In this document: piece by piece, positions 34,811 to 44,383 of the stretch
Layout: each line of letters starts with the position of its first letter
Numbering within the stretch: the first letter of the stretch is position 1
Origin: Novosphingobium sp.
GTDB taxonomy: Bacteria; Pseudomonadota; Alphaproteobacteria; Sphingomonadales; Sphingomonadaceae
DNA length: 64,000 nucleotides
Direction: 5' to 3'
Assembly (NCBI RefSeq): GCF_024642085.1
Contig: NZ_JAHEBV010000010.1
Location: forward strand, 33,208-97,207
Program-made: the position numbers and the translations under genes
The notes under the pieces: generated by a model
What the model saw: the letters and a program-made list of their open reading frames with translations, nothing else
What the model was told of the DNA's origin: nothing
Databases searched by the model: none

Positions 34811-35731
34811 ATGGAGTTTCCCCTCTTGGCGAGCATGGGCCTTAACCTGGAAGAACAAAAAGCCGTCGATCGGTTCCGCAAGGATGTGGTCGAGCCGTCT
34901 ATGCACGCGCTGGTGATTCTTGATTTCTGGGCCGAATGGTGCGGGCCGTGCAAGGCGCTGACCCCGCTCCTTGAAAAAGTTGCGGCCGATTATGCCGACA
35001 AAGGTGTGATCCTGGCCAAGGTCAACGTAGACGAAGAGCAGTTCATTGCTGCACAATTCCAGGTTCGCTCGATACCCACGGTCTATGCCATGTTCCAGGG
35101 TCAGCCGGTGGCCGACCTGACCAATGCCCGCAGCGAGAGCCAGCTCAAGGCGACACTTGACCAGCTCCTGGCTCAGTTACCGATTAATAGCGGCGAACCG
35201 CAGCAAGATATCGAACCGTTGCTGGCAATGGGAGAGGCCGCGCTGGCCGAAGGGGACGGCCCCCGTGCCGCTAGCATTTTTTCACAGATAGCCGAGATAG
35301 CACCCGAAAGCGGCGCCGCCCTGGGCGGACAGGTACGGGCTCTGGTCCTGTCTGGCGATCTCGACACTGCCGAACAGGTGCTGGCCGCACTGCCGGAGGC
35401 ACTTCGCGGTGACAGCGACGTGACCCGCGCGCTAGCCGCGCTCGAATTGGCGCGCAACCGCCCTGAAGACAATGAGCTGGCCGCACTCAAGGCCGCAGCC
35501 GACGCAGCGCCGGCCGACATGGCGGCGCAGCTGGCCTTTGCCGAAGCGGCCTTTGCGGCAGGTGACCGTGATGCAGCGGCGACCCGCCTGCTGGCAGCGA
35601 TCGAAGCCGACCGAGAATGGAGCGATGGCGCAGCAAAGGCCAAGCTGCTGAAGATGTTCGAGGCGGTCGGACTGGAGGATCCGTGGGTGGCGGCAATGCG
35701 CCGGCGCCTGTCGTTGATCCTGTTTGGATAA
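34811..35731 (+). CDS. thioredoxin/TPR chaperedoxin (CnoX/YbbN-like)
   Basis: A 306-residue protein: thioredoxin domain (about 10-115) with active site WCGPCK and the cis-proline in RSIPTVYAM, then a TPR-like helical domain (about 125-306) that is Ala-rich. This is the CnoX/YbbN layout, a holdase that protects proteins such as GroEL clients during oxidative stress. Unlike E. coli CnoX, both active-site cysteines are present, as in the Caulobacter-type protein. ATG at 34811 is used; ATG at 34835 (start MGLNLEEQ) is an equally plausible start, and neither has a strong ribosome site. A LON-domain gene follows after 9 bases. Confidence 0.9.
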   Translation: MEFPLLASMGLNLEEQKAVDRFRKDVVEPSMHALVILDFWAEWCGPCKALTPLLEKVAADYADKGVILAKVNVDEEQFIAAQFQVRSIPTVYAMFQGQPVADLTNARSESQLKATLDQLLAQLPINSGEPQQDIEPLLAMGEAALAEGDGPRAASIFSQIAEIAPESGAALGGQVRALVLSGDLDTAEQVLAALPEALRGDSDVTRALAALELARNRPEDNELAALKAAADAAPADMAAQLAFAEAAFAAGDRDAAATRLLAAIEADREWSDGAAKAKLLKMFEAVGLEDPWVAAMRRRLSLILFG

Positions 35732-35740
35732 GGCCGCCGC

Positions 35741-36346
35741 GTGCGTATTTCGATCTTCCCCCTGACCAATGCAATCCTCTTCCCGGGTCTGCAGTTGCCG
35801 CTCCATATTTTTGAGCCGCGCTACCGAGCGATGATCAAGGATGCGCTGGCCCGCGATCGTCGGATCGGCATGATCCAGCCCCAACGCAGCGCTGAGGGTG
35901 CACCGCTTTATTCGGTCGGATGTCTTGGCCGGATCGGCGAGGTAGAGGCATTGGACGACGGCGGTTTCAACATTCTGCTTGAAGGCGAATCGCGCTTTCG
36001 TCTTGTCCGCGAAATCGACGCAGCGACCCCGTTTCGTCAGGTCGAGGGCGAACTGCTGGAAGACGATGAAGGCGCCGCTCTGTCCCCGGTGGAGCGCGCC
36101 GGGTTCGAACGGGAAGCGCGGCGATTTGCCGATGCGCAAGGCTATTCGGTTGATTGGGAAGCGGTCACCCGGCTGGATGATCGATCGCTGATCGACGGGG
36201 TGAGCCAGATCGCGCCATTCGATGCAGCGGCCAAGCAAGCCTTGCTTGAGGCCGAGGGTCTGGCATCACGCTGTGAACTTTTGGTCCAGCTTATGCAGTT
36301 TTTCGGCCGCCGCGACAGCGACGACGGGCGCGTTACCCTCCAATAG
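35741..36346 (+). CDS. LON substrate-binding-domain protein
   Basis: A 201-residue protein consisting of the Lon N-terminal (PUA-like) domain alone: starts RISIFPLTNAILFPG, then LPLHIFEPRYRAMI and RLVREID. No ATPase or protease domain follows. Free-standing LON-domain proteins next to a YbbN-type thioredoxin are common in alphaproteobacteria and may deliver substrates in proteostasis, though their function is not established. The start is a GTG at 35741, 9 bases after the previous stop, with AAGG 7 bases upstream. Confidence 0.88.
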   Translation: MRISIFPLTNAILFPGLQLPLHIFEPRYRAMIKDALARDRRIGMIQPQRSAEGAPLYSVGCLGRIGEVEALDDGGFNILLEGESRFRLVREIDAATPFRQVEGELLEDDEGAALSPVERAGFEREARRFADAQGYSVDWEAVTRLDDRSLIDGVSQIAPFDAAAKQALLEAEGLASRCELLVQLMQFFGRRDSDDGRVTLQ

Positions 36347-36349
36347 AAC

Positions 36350-36970
36350 CTACTCCAGCACGGCCTTGAGCCCGTCGATCACATACTGGGCTGCCAGTGC
36401 TGCGAGCAGGACGCCTAGCAGCCGGGTGATCACGGCTTCGACCTGCGATCCCAGCATGCGCATCAACGGCTTTGCGGCTATCAAGGCCAGCAAGGTCAGC
36501 ACCAGAACTGCACTGAGCGCAGCCAGAATGATGAGCGTCTGTTCGGTGCCTTGAGTGCGGCCCATCAGCAGCATGATCGTTGCGATCGACCCCGGTCCGG
36601 CTATCATCGGCATTGCCATCGGAAAGACCGATACGTCTTCCACCTCAGGCGTTGCCTTGATCTTTTCAGCGCGTTCCTCGCGCCGCTGGGTGCGTTTTTC
36701 GAACACCATGTCGAGCGCGATCAGGAACAGCATGATCCCGCCTGCAAGGCGGAACGAGTTGAGCTCGATATGCAGCGCGCGCAGCAGGTTTTCGCCGAAC
36801 AAGGCAAAGACGATCAGGATTGCAGCAGCAATCAGGCAAGCCCGCAGCGCCATGGCATTGGCCTGGCGAGTCGTCGCGCCGGATACCAGCCCGGCATAGA
36901 TGGGCGCGCAGCCAGGCGGGTCGATCACCACGAACAGGGTGACGAAAGCAGACATAAACAGGTCGAGCAT
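36350..36970 (-). CDS. MarC-family integral membrane protein
   Basis: A 206-residue protein with six membrane segments of the MarC (UPF0056) family: FVVIDPPGCAPIYAGL in segment 1, GGIMLFLIALDMV in segment 3 and the highly conserved PMAMPMIAGPGSIATIMLL in segment 4. The family's transport role is unknown; the old link to multiple antibiotic resistance was withdrawn. The ATG at 36970 shares a base with the stop of the upstream gene, so the two are coupled. It is convergent with the LON-domain gene, 3 bp apart. Confidence 0.9.
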   Translation of the reverse strand: MLDLFMSAFVTLFVVIDPPGCAPIYAGLVSGATTRQANAMALRACLIAAAILIVFALFGENLLRALHIELNSFRLAGGIMLFLIALDMVFEKRTQRREERAEKIKATPEVEDVSVFPMAMPMIAGPGSIATIMLLMGRTQGTEQTLIILAALSAVLVLTLLALIAAKPLMRMLGSQVEAVITRLLGVLLAALAAQYVIDGLKAVLE

Positions 36971-37656
36971 TACTTGGTGGGGGCCTCGACCTGCAAATCC
37001 TGCACTGTCACCGGCTGGCCGCCGCTGGCCATAGTCACGACAAAGCGGCGCGCGCCATCGGTTGCAACAGCGGCATCCCACGTCAACGTGCCGTCAAGCG
37101 ACTTGCCGCCGCGCCGCGCCGGGTCGAGCGGAGCCGCGACCATTTTTGCTTGCCTGGGGGGTTTGCCGCGATAGCCGGGAGGGCAATCTGCAACCTTGGC
37201 CACGATCATTTCCGGTGCATCAAGCGCCATTGGCAGCGGTTCACCTTGATCGGCAATCCACTTGTATTTGCCGTCTTTCTGGCGCTGCCAGACAGTAGTG
37301 AAATAGCCCGAAGTGCCGCCCTCGCCCTGCCAAGCCCCGCGTGTCACCGCCAGGCTGCCGTCGCAGCTGGACCAGACCTGGTGCACTTGCCAGGCGACCG
37401 CCTTGGCCGGGTCGGCTTTACCCTTGAGCCAATCCTGTGTGGCGACGATCTGCGGCACGAACATTACCGCATCCTTGCTCGCGGTGGCGCGGAAAGCGGT
37501 CCACTGACCCTTTTCCTGGGCCATCTTGGCAAATGCGATTTCCGCCGCGACCACCGCGCTCGGATTTGCATAGCCTCGCGCCGGTTCTCGGGCGGAAGCC
37601 AGTGTCGGGGACATGGTCAACGAAAGGGCTGCAAGCCCAAGGAGCGCGCGCGTCAT
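36970..37656 (-). CDS. exported protein, possible NTF2/SnoaL-like (DUF4440-type)
   Basis: A 228-residue protein with a signal peptide (1-22, ending LASAR). The region 35-145 reads like an NTF2-like fold (ASKDAVMFVPQ, QVWSSCDGSLAVTRGAW, WQRQKDGKYKWIADQG), which suggests a DUF4440/SnoaL-like domain; I am not certain. The C-terminal part (150-228) is a second small domain with one further cysteine. No catalytic residues can be named. It lies upstream of marC and after folD on the same strand. Confidence 0.7.
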   Translation of the reverse strand: MTRALLGLAALSLTMSPTLASAREPARGYANPSAVVAAEIAFAKMAQEKGQWTAFRATASKDAVMFVPQIVATQDWLKGKADPAKAVAWQVHQVWSSCDGSLAVTRGAWQGEGGTSGYFTTVWQRQKDGKYKWIADQGEPLPMALDAPEMIVAKVADCPPGYRGKPPRQAKMVAAPLDPARRGGKSLDGTLTWDAAVATDGARRFVVTMASGGQPVTVQDLQVEAPTK

Positions 37657-37666
37657 GGTGGCGATC

Positions 37667-38563
37667 CTACAGTGCTCCTTCAGTCAGCGCCACCCCGGCA
37701 TTGCGGTGCGCCGCGACCAGGGCATTGCGCAGCAATACGGCAATTGTCATCGGTCCGACCCCGCCGGGTACGGGAGTTATCGCGCTGGCAACCTCGACAG
37801 CCTCTGCAAAATCGACATCGCCGACAAGCCGCCCCTTAGTCTGGCCGGGTTCGGGGGACAGGCGATTGATGCCCACATCGATTACCGTCGCACCCGGTTT
37901 GATCCAGTCCCCCCGGACCATTTGCGGGCGGCCGACTGCGGCCACGACAATGTCAGCGCGGCGGACGACGGCGGGCAAATCGCGCGTGCGGCTGTGAGCC
38001 ACGGTAACGGTACAGTTTTCGGCTAGCAAAAGCTGGGCCATCGGCTTGCCGACAAGAATTGAGCGGCCGATGACAACCGCATCGAGCCCCGACAGATCAC
38101 CCAGCCGGTCCTTCAGCAGCATCAGGCTGCCCAGCGGGGTGCAGGGCACGAGCCCGTCCTGCCCGAGCGCCAGGCGGCCTGAGCTGAGCGGCGTCAAGCC
38201 GTCGACATCCTTATCGGGGCTGATCCGGGCAACCACCTGTTGCTCGTCAAGGTGCTTTGGCAGCGGCAGCTGGACCAGGATGCCGTCAACTGCCGGATCG
38301 GCATTCAGCGCATCGACAAGCGTCAGCAGATCGGCCTGAACCGTATCTTCGGGCAAGCGATGTTCAAAACTGGCCATGCCGCATTCGACAGTCTGCTTGG
38401 CCTTGGAAGCCACATAAACCTGACTGGCGGGATCACTGCCCACCAGTACCACGGCCAGACCCGCCTTGCGTCCGGCTGCCTGGGTGAAAGTAGCGGCATA
38501 CTCCGCCACTCGTGACCGGAGCTCGGCGGCGTAAGCCTTTCCATCGATAATTTGCGCGCTCAT
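37667..38563 (-). CDS. folD: bifunctional methylenetetrahydrofolate dehydrogenase/cyclohydrolase
   Basis: A 298-residue FolD, interconverting 5,10-methylene-, 5,10-methenyl- and 10-formyl-tetrahydrofolate with NADP. Visible are the catalytic lysine region [30 protein letters not shown], the nucleotide-binding [12 protein letters not shown] and the C-terminal [13 protein letters not shown] signature. The ATG at 38563 overlaps the stop of the upstream YggT gene (ATGA); an in-frame extension upstream would run inside that gene. Confidence 0.96.
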   Translation of the reverse strand: MSAQIIDGKAYAAELRSRVAEYAATFTQAAGRKAGLAVVLVGSDPASQVYVASKAKQTVECGMASFEHRLPEDTVQADLLTLVDALNADPAVDGILVQLPLPKHLDEQQVVARISPDKDVDGLTPLSSGRLALGQDGLVPCTPLGSLMLLKDRLGDLSGLDAVVIGRSILVGKPMAQLLLAENCTVTVAHSRTRDLPAVVRRADIVVAAVGRPQMVRGDWIKPGATVIDVGINRLSPEPGQTKGRLVGDVDFAEAVEVASAITPVPGGVGPMTIAVLLRNALVAAHRNAGVALTEGAL

Positions 38564-38856
38564 GCGACCACCGACATCGCGACTGCGCTCAATATCTGTG
38601 ACAGGATCCACAGACCGAACAGCAGGACCATGTAAGAAAAGTCCATTCCTCCAACCGCGGGCATTCGCCGACGGATTGGCCCCAACATCGGTTCAAGGAT
38701 CGCGTTCAGTGCCTCCCATAGGCCCGATATGAAGCGGTTGCGCAGGTCGATCACGTTGAACGCAATCAGCAGGTACAAAATGAACTGGCAAATCAGCACC
38801 ATCCGGACGATCCAGATCAGGTACTGCAGCGCCGAGAGGATCGACATCAGAAGCAA
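38560..38856 (-). CDS. YggT-family membrane protein
   Basis: A 98-residue protein with two hydrophobic segments (about 8-32 and 72-95) and the YggT pattern: [27 protein letters not shown] followed by a second membrane span. YggT proteins are linked to osmotic or cell division functions in other bacteria; the precise role is unknown. The stop overlaps the folD start. Confidence 0.9.
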   Translation of the reverse strand: MLLMSILSALQYLIWIVRMVLICQFILYLLIAFNVIDLRNRFISGLWEALNAILEPMLGPIRRRMPAVGGMDFSYMVLLFGLWILSQILSAVAMSVVA

Positions 38857-38882
38857 AACGGTATTCCCTTCATCGCGGCGCC

Positions 38883-39389
38883 CTAAGGCGTGATCGTGCT
38901 ACTTTCAATATGCCAGCGCAGCTGTTCTGGCGTCGCACCTTCGACATCGTTTACCCGGCGCAGCACTACCGTACCCGCGATGCGGCGTCCGCCGTCAATC
39001 ACCGTGACCGGAACTGAATAGTATAACGAACCCGCTGCGCCTTCTTGGACACCCTTGCCGATTTCAAGGTCGGGCTGGCCAAGCTTGCTCCATGCAGCCG
39101 TGAACTGATCCAGCGTCATGCCGCTAGCCTTGCCGCCGTCGCCCCAATAGCCATAAGCCGTGGCCCAATCCTTCAGGCTGATCGCCTTTGCCCAGGAAAG
39201 CAAAACTTCCTGCGGATCAGGCGAAGTCGATGGCGGAACCGCCTTGGGCAGAATCGCGGTGGAGGACGTTGGCACACCGGCCGCATCGCCGCTGGTTGAA
39301 GCGGAGCGATCACAAGCCGACACAGCCAGCAACAGGCCCGAAATGGCGGCCAGAGCTAGGGTTCGAGGCACTTCGGCAACAAGACGCAT
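38883..39389 (-). CDS. putative lipoprotein of unknown function
   Basis: A 168-residue protein with a lipoprotein signal (LLLAVSAC, cysteine at 26). A Ser/Thr/Pro-rich linker is followed by a domain (about 60-165) resembling small NTF2-like periplasmic domains (LLSWAKAISLKDWATAYGYW, SLYYSVPVTVIDGGRRIAGTVVLRRV). No enzyme motif seen. It lies between argB and yggT on the same strand. Confidence 0.8.
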   Translation of the reverse strand: MRLVAEVPRTLALAAISGLLLAVSACDRSASTSGDAAGVPTSSTAILPKAVPPSTSPDPQEVLLSWAKAISLKDWATAYGYWGDGGKASGMTLDQFTAAWSKLGQPDLEIGKGVQEGAAGSLYYSVPVTVIDGGRRIAGTVVLRRVNDVEGATPEQLRWHIESSTITP

Positions 39390-39420
39390 GGGTCAGCCTT
39401 TCGGAATGCACGCCCGGCAA

Positions 39421-40332
39421 TCAGGCCCGGATGAGCGTACCTGCGCCGCGCGAGGTAAAGATTTCGAGCAGCATCGCGTGCGGCACCCGCCCGTCGAGCA
39501 CGACTGCCGCTTCACACCCAGCCTCGACCGCGTGGACACAGGTTTCAAGTTTGGGGATCATTCCGCCGCTGATAATGCCGTCTGCCTGCAATCTGGCAAT
39601 ATCCGAAGGGGTCAGGTCCGTCAGCAGCTGCTTGTCCTTGTCGAGCACGCCGGCGACATCGGTGAGCAGGAACAGCCGCGCGGCGCCCAATGCTGCGGCG
39701 ATTGCACCGGCCATCGTATCTGCGTTTATGTTGTAGGTGGCACCATCAGATCCTGCGGCAATCGGGGCGATCACCGGGATCATGCCCGCCGCGCAGCAAG
39801 TTTCGATAATTGCGGTATCGACCGTTTCTGGCTCACCTACAAAGCCCAGGTCGACCACCTGTTCGATATTGCTGTCCGGGTCCTTGGTAGTGCGCCGCAC
39901 CTTGCTGGCGGTAACCAGCCCGCCGTCCTTGCCCGAGATGCCGATCGCTTTGCCGCCGGCCCCGGCAATCCAGCCGACCAGTTCCTTGTTGATCGCGCCC
40001 GACAGGACCATTTCGGCAACGTCGGCGGTTTCCTTGTCGGTCACCCTGAGGCCATCGACAAACCGGCTTTCGACGCCCAGCTTTTTAAGCATCGCACCGA
40101 TCTGCGGACCTCCGCCGTGGACCACAACGGGGTTGATCCCGACAGCTTTGAGCAGCACCACATCTTCAGCAAAATCGCGCGCCAGTTCAGGATCGCCCAT
40201 TGCGTGGCCGCCGTATTTCACCACGAAAGTGCGGCCTGCATAACGCTGCAGATAAGGCAGCGCTTCGATCAGCGTTTCGGCCTTGGTCAGGTTCAGCGTG
40301 CGCTCGGCGGAGGGGTCCATGGTATGCGGCAT
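39421..40332 (-). CDS. argB: acetylglutamate kinase
   Basis: A 303-residue NAGK that phosphorylates N-acetylglutamate in arginine synthesis. Family marks: [30 protein letters not shown], and in the C-terminal ATP domain [13 protein letters not shown] and [12 protein letters not shown]. The N-terminal extension before the kinase core is typical of arginine-sensitive hexameric forms. ATG at 40332 is used; ATG at 40320 is a near alternative. Confidence 0.96.
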   Translation of the reverse strand: MPHTMDPSAERTLNLTKAETLIEALPYLQRYAGRTFVVKYGGHAMGDPELARDFAEDVVLLKAVGINPVVVHGGGPQIGAMLKKLGVESRFVDGLRVTDKETADVAEMVLSGAINKELVGWIAGAGGKAIGISGKDGGLVTASKVRRTTKDPDSNIEQVVDLGFVGEPETVDTAIIETCCAAGMIPVIAPIAAGSDGATYNINADTMAGAIAAALGAARLFLLTDVAGVLDKDKQLLTDLTPSDIARLQADGIISGGMIPKLETCVHAVEAGCEAAVVLDGRVPHAMLLEIFTSRGAGTLIRA

Positions 40333-40375
40333 AGGGATGCGCCTTTAACCCGCTTTGCCGGGAAATGAACCTGTT

Positions 40376-41047
40376 TTAGGCCTTTTGCCCATCAAGCCAG
40401 CGACCCAAACGGACGAACACGACTATCAGCGGCGGGACCATGATCGTTGAAAGCACCAACTTGGAAATGATCTGCCCTTCCATGATCTGCATCAGCGGCA
40501 TGTCCTGACCGTAAAAACTGATCGTGATGAACAGGATAGTGTCGATCGTCTGCGATAGCAGGCTGGCAACCCAGGCCCTGACCATCAGCTGCTTGCCCTG
40601 ACCGCCCAGCAGCCGTGAAAACAGATAGACGTTCAGCGTTTGCGAAGTGCCATAACTGATCAGCCCGGCAAACTGCATGCGGGCGCCCTGACCCAGCAGC
40701 CGGGCAAAAGCATCCTGATCGTTCCAGAACGGTGCGGGCGGAACAAGGCGGATCACGACGGTCAGCAGAACCATCGACACGATAAGCGGCACAAAACCAT
40801 AGCGCACCAGCCGGTTTGCCATGACTTGCCCGAACAGTTCGGCCACCGCGCTGCTCATCACCACCAGCAGCAGAAACGCGAAAATCCCGCTTTCCACTGC
40901 AAGGTCGCCCAGAACGGGCCAATGGCCCAGCGTAGCAAGCTTGGTACCCAGCACCCCGGCCAGCACGCACAAGCCGCCATAAAGGAGCGAAAAGGCGAAC
41001 AGCGATTTCGGGATCAAGGCTCCCGGGGCCTGGCTGGGCGTGTCCAT
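40376..41047 (-). CDS. yhhQ: queuosine precursor transporter (YhhQ/VUT family)
   Basis: A 223-residue membrane protein of the DUF165/VUT family with about six segments. Family marks are ELFGQVMANRLVRYGF, WNDQDAFARLLGQGARMQFAGLI and the ends SQTIDTILFITISF and LVLSTIMVPPL. YhhQ imports preQ0/preQ1 for queuosine in tRNA. The start at 41047 is the first ATG giving the family N-terminus. Confidence 0.9.
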   Translation of the reverse strand: MDTPSQAPGALIPKSLFAFSLLYGGLCVLAGVLGTKLATLGHWPVLGDLAVESGIFAFLLLVVMSSAVAELFGQVMANRLVRYGFVPLIVSMVLLTVVIRLVPPAPFWNDQDAFARLLGQGARMQFAGLISYGTSQTLNVYLFSRLLGGQGKQLMVRAWVASLLSQTIDTILFITISFYGQDMPLMQIMEGQIISKLVLSTIMVPPLIVVFVRLGRWLDGQKA

Positions 41048-41192
41048 CGGTCAGGCTTAGCGAGACGGGCGCGGCGGGGGAAGCAGCGGCAAACAAATGT
41101 TCCCCAATCCTGCGATCGGCCTGATTTGACTGCATCGGCAAAGCCGCTACCAACCTGGCGCAAAGGGACAATTGCGGGACCACGTAATAATC

Positions 41193-42530
41193 ATGAAGAT
41201 TCTTCTCAGCTTTGCCGGAATGCTGCTTATCCTGGGCCTGGCCGTCCTGTTGTCGTCTGATCGGCGCGGCATCCGGCCCCGCGTGGTTGGTGCCGCCTTT
41301 GCCCTTCAAGCCGGGTTCGCCGCGCTGGTACTCTATGTGCCTTGGGGCAACCGTGCGCTGCAGGCGGTGGCAGCGGGTGTTTCGGCACTGCTCAGCTATG
41401 CGCACGCCGGAACCGAGTTTGTGTTCGGGCCGCTGGCAAAGCCTGAGATTGGCGGCAACAGCTTTGCCATTGCTGCACTGCCGGTGATCATCTTCTTCGC
41501 TGCGCTAATCTCGATCCTCTATTATCTGGGCGTCATGCAACTGATCATCAAATGGATCGGCGGCGGGCTGGAAAAAATTACGGGCATTTCGCGGGTGGAA
41601 AGCCTGTCGGCAGCGGCAAACATCTTTGTCGGGCAATCCGAAAGTCCCCTGGTGATCCGCCCCTATCTGGCTGCTTTGACCCCGTCACAGCTGTTCTGCC
41701 TGATGAGCGTAGGAATGGCCGGCGTGGCAGGCACAATTCTGGCTGCCTACGCCAGCATGGGGATCCGCATCGACTATCTGGTCGCGGCCGCTTTCATGTC
41801 GGCTCCGGGCGGGATCGTTATGGCCAAGATCATCATGCCCGATGCGCGCCCCGTCGCTATTGCAGCCGGAGCGAACGATGCGGTCGAGGTCGCCCCGCCA
41901 CCCGCAGGGATGACCGCTGCCGCGCTCAACCGTGAAGACATTTCGGCCCAGCCCGGCGTGCACATCGACGATCCCGTGGCCATGGACCACGACGAAGAGC
42001 GCCCGGCCAACATCATCATGGCCGCGGCCCAAGGCGCGCAAACCGGGGTCAAACTGGCCGTGGCAGTGGGCGCGATGGTTCTGGCCTTCGTCGCGCTGGT
42101 TGCGCTGGCCAACGGCATTGTCGGCGGAATCGGCGGGTTGTTCGGCTATCCCGATCTGTCGTTCCAGCAAGTCATCGGCTATGTCTTTGCGCCAATCTTT
42201 TACCTACTTGGCGCTCCGGATTGGGCCGAAGCGCTTCGGGCAGGCGGCTTTTTCGGCACCAAAGTGGTGCTGAACGAGTTTGTCGCCTTCATAGATCTGG
42301 GCGGCGCCACGGACCTCTCACCGCACACCCAGGCGATCATCACTTTTGCGCTTTGCGGCTTTGCCAATTTCAGCTCGATCGCGATCCAGATGGCAGTCGC
42401 CGGCGGTCTTGCGCCCAATCAACGCCCGGTCATCGCGCGGCTCGGACTTAAAGCGCTGGCCGCGGGCAGCCTATCCAACCTGATGAGCGCGGCCCTGGCC
42501 GGTATGTTCTTGACCCTTGCGGGCGCATAA
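41193..42530 (+). CDS. concentrative nucleoside transporter (NupC/CNT family)
   Basis: A 445-residue ion-coupled nucleoside importer. Key CNT motifs are present: NIFVGQSESPLVIRPYL (substrate and cation binding) and NEFVAFIDLGG, with the gate region PGGIVMAKIIMPD. An acidic insert of about 60 residues (DAVEVAPPPAGM to HDEERPANII) sits in the loop after that gate. The ATG at 41193 begins the first membrane span; an in-frame TTG at 41172 has AAAGGGA close by and cannot be excluded. Confidence 0.92.
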   Translation: MKILLSFAGMLLILGLAVLLSSDRRGIRPRVVGAAFALQAGFAALVLYVPWGNRALQAVAAGVSALLSYAHAGTEFVFGPLAKPEIGGNSFAIAALPVIIFFAALISILYYLGVMQLIIKWIGGGLEKITGISRVESLSAAANIFVGQSESPLVIRPYLAALTPSQLFCLMSVGMAGVAGTILAAYASMGIRIDYLVAAAFMSAPGGIVMAKIIMPDARPVAIAAGANDAVEVAPPPAGMTAAALNREDISAQPGVHIDDPVAMDHDEERPANIIMAAAQGAQTGVKLAVAVGAMVLAFVALVALANGIVGGIGGLFGYPDLSFQQVIGYVFAPIFYLLGAPDWAEALRAGGFFGTKVVLNEFVAFIDLGGATDLSPHTQAIITFALCGFANFSSIAIQMAVAGGLAPNQRPVIARLGLKALAAGSLSNLMSAALAGMFLTLAGA

Positions 42531-42615
42531 CACCATCGCCTGAACCGCCAAAACGGAGCGAAACCAGGGGTTTGCCCGGATAGTCCAAGCACCCGCCTGC
42601 GGCAACTGCGCAGGC

Positions 42616-43002
42616 ATGGAACCGATCACCCTTGCTGCTGCCGTCTTTGCCCTATGCACCGCCGGCCCACGCGAAACCTGTGTTGTCGATGGCGATACCT
42701 TTTGGCTGCACGGTGCGAAGATCCGCATCGCCGATATCAATGCGCCCGAAACCCATGGCGCAGCTTGCGCTGCCGAGCAGGATCTTGGCGATCGGGCAAC
42801 CCAGCGCCTGATCGCACTGCTCAACGCCGGTCCGTTCGATCTGGCCGGCGGCATAAAGGCGACAGATCGGTATGGCCGGCAACTGCGAGTTGTCCTGCGG
42901 GGCAATCGCTCGCTAGGCCAACAGCTGGTCAGCGAAGGTCTGGCTGAACCATGGCGGGGTAGGCGTTCAGACTGGTGCGTGCTGCTTGCCCGGCAGGAAT
43001 GA
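42616..43002 (+). CDS. thermonuclease-family (SNase-like) protein, short form
   Basis: A 128-residue SNase-fold protein with a short hydrophobic N-terminus (1-16). Counterparts of the staphylococcal nuclease active site are visible: D in VVDGDTFW, R and D/E in IRIADINAPETHG, and R in YGRQLRVVL. This suggests an intact, probably exported nuclease of minimal size. It is followed after 19 bases by a second SNase-like gene, so they form a pair. Confidence 0.85.
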   Translation: MEPITLAAAVFALCTAGPRETCVVDGDTFWLHGAKIRIADINAPETHGAACAAEQDLGDRATQRLIALLNAGPFDLAGGIKATDRYGRQLRVVLRGNRSLGQQLVSEGLAEPWRGRRSDWCVLLARQE

Positions 43003-43021
43003 TCCGGCCATAGTGGCAGCG

Positions 43022-43612
43022 ATGGGCGACCTTATTCCTTTCCGCCGCCGCAAGACCAAAAAGTGGACCCGGCCCGGTGATTATGGCAAGGTGCTGCCCG
43101 CCAGTACTTGGCAAGGCAAGCCGCCACGATCCCGCCGCCAGTGGCTGCAGCGATGGATCCTGCCGGTGCTGTTCGTATTCATCTTTGCCTGGACGTATTA
43201 TTCCGCGCTGCCTGAGCAAGCTACCGCGCCCGACGCATCAAGCCTGCGTGTCGATCCACCGGTGACGGCGTGCGGGGCTGGCCGCAGCACCGTTTGCGTG
43301 GTCGACGGCGATACGATCAAGATCGACGCACGGTCGATCCGGATCATTGGCATCGATGCGCCCGAACTGCACCCGCCGCGCTGCGTGCAGGAAGCGCAAC
43401 AGGGCTTGGCCGCACGCGACAAGCTGGTGACGCTGGCCAATCAGGGACCGTTCTTCCTGACCGGATCTGGCGCGCGCGATGAATACGGGCGCGAACTGTT
43501 CAATCTGGTGCGGCTGCGTGCCGACAAGTCGGTGCAATCGCTGGCCGATGACTTGATCGCGAGCGGCCTGGTTCGCCGTTATGAAAGCGGTTCGCGCCGC
43601 CCGTGGTGCTGA
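43022..43612 (+). CDS. membrane-anchored thermonuclease-family protein
   Basis: A 196-residue protein: basic N-terminus, one membrane helix (about 47-62), then an SNase domain with VVDGDTIKI, IRIIGIDAPELHPPRC and YGRELFNLVRL, which supply the same active-site residues as the gene before it. The domain faces the periplasm if the anchor follows the positive-inside rule. It is directly convergent with the molybdenum oxidoreductase gene (stop codons adjacent). Confidence 0.85.
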   Translation: MGDLIPFRRRKTKKWTRPGDYGKVLPASTWQGKPPRSRRQWLQRWILPVLFVFIFAWTYYSALPEQATAPDASSLRVDPPVTACGAGRSTVCVVDGDTIKIDARSIRIIGIDAPELHPPRCVQEAQQGLAARDKLVTLANQGPFFLTGSGARDEYGRELFNLVRLRADKSVQSLADDLIASGLVRRYESGSRRPWC

Positions 43613-44383
43613 TCAGATCCCGGCGTACCATGCATAGTCGCTGCGGTCTTCCCACAGCCCGCCCTTACCCTTGTAAAGCCCGGCCAGGGTCGAGCGCAGT
43701 TCGATCCGCATGATGTATTTGGCCTGTTTGTAACCCAGCTGACGTTCAACGCGCAGGCGGATCGGCGCGCCATGCTGTTCGGTCAGGGGCTGATCGTTCA
43801 TCTGCCAGGCAAGGATGGTTTGGGGATGAAAGGCATCGATAAGGTCGATTGATTCGTAATAGGGAGATCCCGCCAGCACATCGGCGCAGTGGAACACCGC
43901 ATAACGCGCTTCGGGAAGAAGCCCGGCCTGAGCCAGCACAGCGGACAATTGCGGCCCTTGCCACTTGCCAATCGCGCTCCACCCCTCAACGCAGTCGTGC
44001 CGGGTGATCTGGGTGCGCTGGGGAAATCCCTTGAGCGCCGTCAGCGGCAATGTCAGCGGCTGGCGCACCAGTCCGTCGACATGCAAGGCCCAGGCCGCAA
44101 ATTGCTGCGTGAAATGCCCGCGATAGACGGGATCGGTAACTCCCAGGCTGCCATTGGCCTTGAACACAGGCGAGATGTCGCTTTCGCCAAACTCGCGCGC
44201 CAGACGGTCACCCATCAGGAATCGTTGGCTGCGCATCGTCAGATTTTCAGTGTCTTCCAGTACGCTGCGGAATCCTTCCGATCCATTCAGCCTGTCGCAG
44301 CCGCCCAGCAGAAGGCCGCTGGTCCCGGCCGCGGCAAAGCCCAGCAGGCGGCGGCGCGAAATCTCATTCGAACGCTCGTTCAT
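43613..44383 (-). CDS. molybdopterin-dependent oxidoreductase (sulfite oxidase/MsrP-like fold), Tat lipoprotein
   Basis: A 256-residue exported molybdoenzyme. N-terminal SRRRLLGF (9-16) is a Tat motif and LLLGGC ends in a lipobox cysteine (C29). The Moco-ligating cysteine is C131 in HDCVEGW, followed by the family's WQGPQLSAVL and, near the end, KYIMRIEL. Relatives such as MsrP repair oxidised methionine in the periplasm using electrons from a membrane cytochrome b. The start overlaps the cytochrome b561 stop (ATGA), so this is a two-gene operon; a sigma-F-like promoter precedes it. Substrate here is not proven. Confidence 0.86.
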   Translation of the reverse strand: MNERSNEISRRRLLGFAAAGTSGLLLGGCDRLNGSEGFRSVLEDTENLTMRSQRFLMGDRLAREFGESDISPVFKANGSLGVTDPVYRGHFTQQFAAWALHVDGLVRQPLTLPLTALKGFPQRTQITRHDCVEGWSAIGKWQGPQLSAVLAQAGLLPEARYAVFHCADVLAGSPYYESIDLIDAFHPQTILAWQMNDQPLTEQHGAPIRLRVERQLGYKQAKYIMRIELRSTLAGLYKGKGGLWEDRSDYAWYAGI

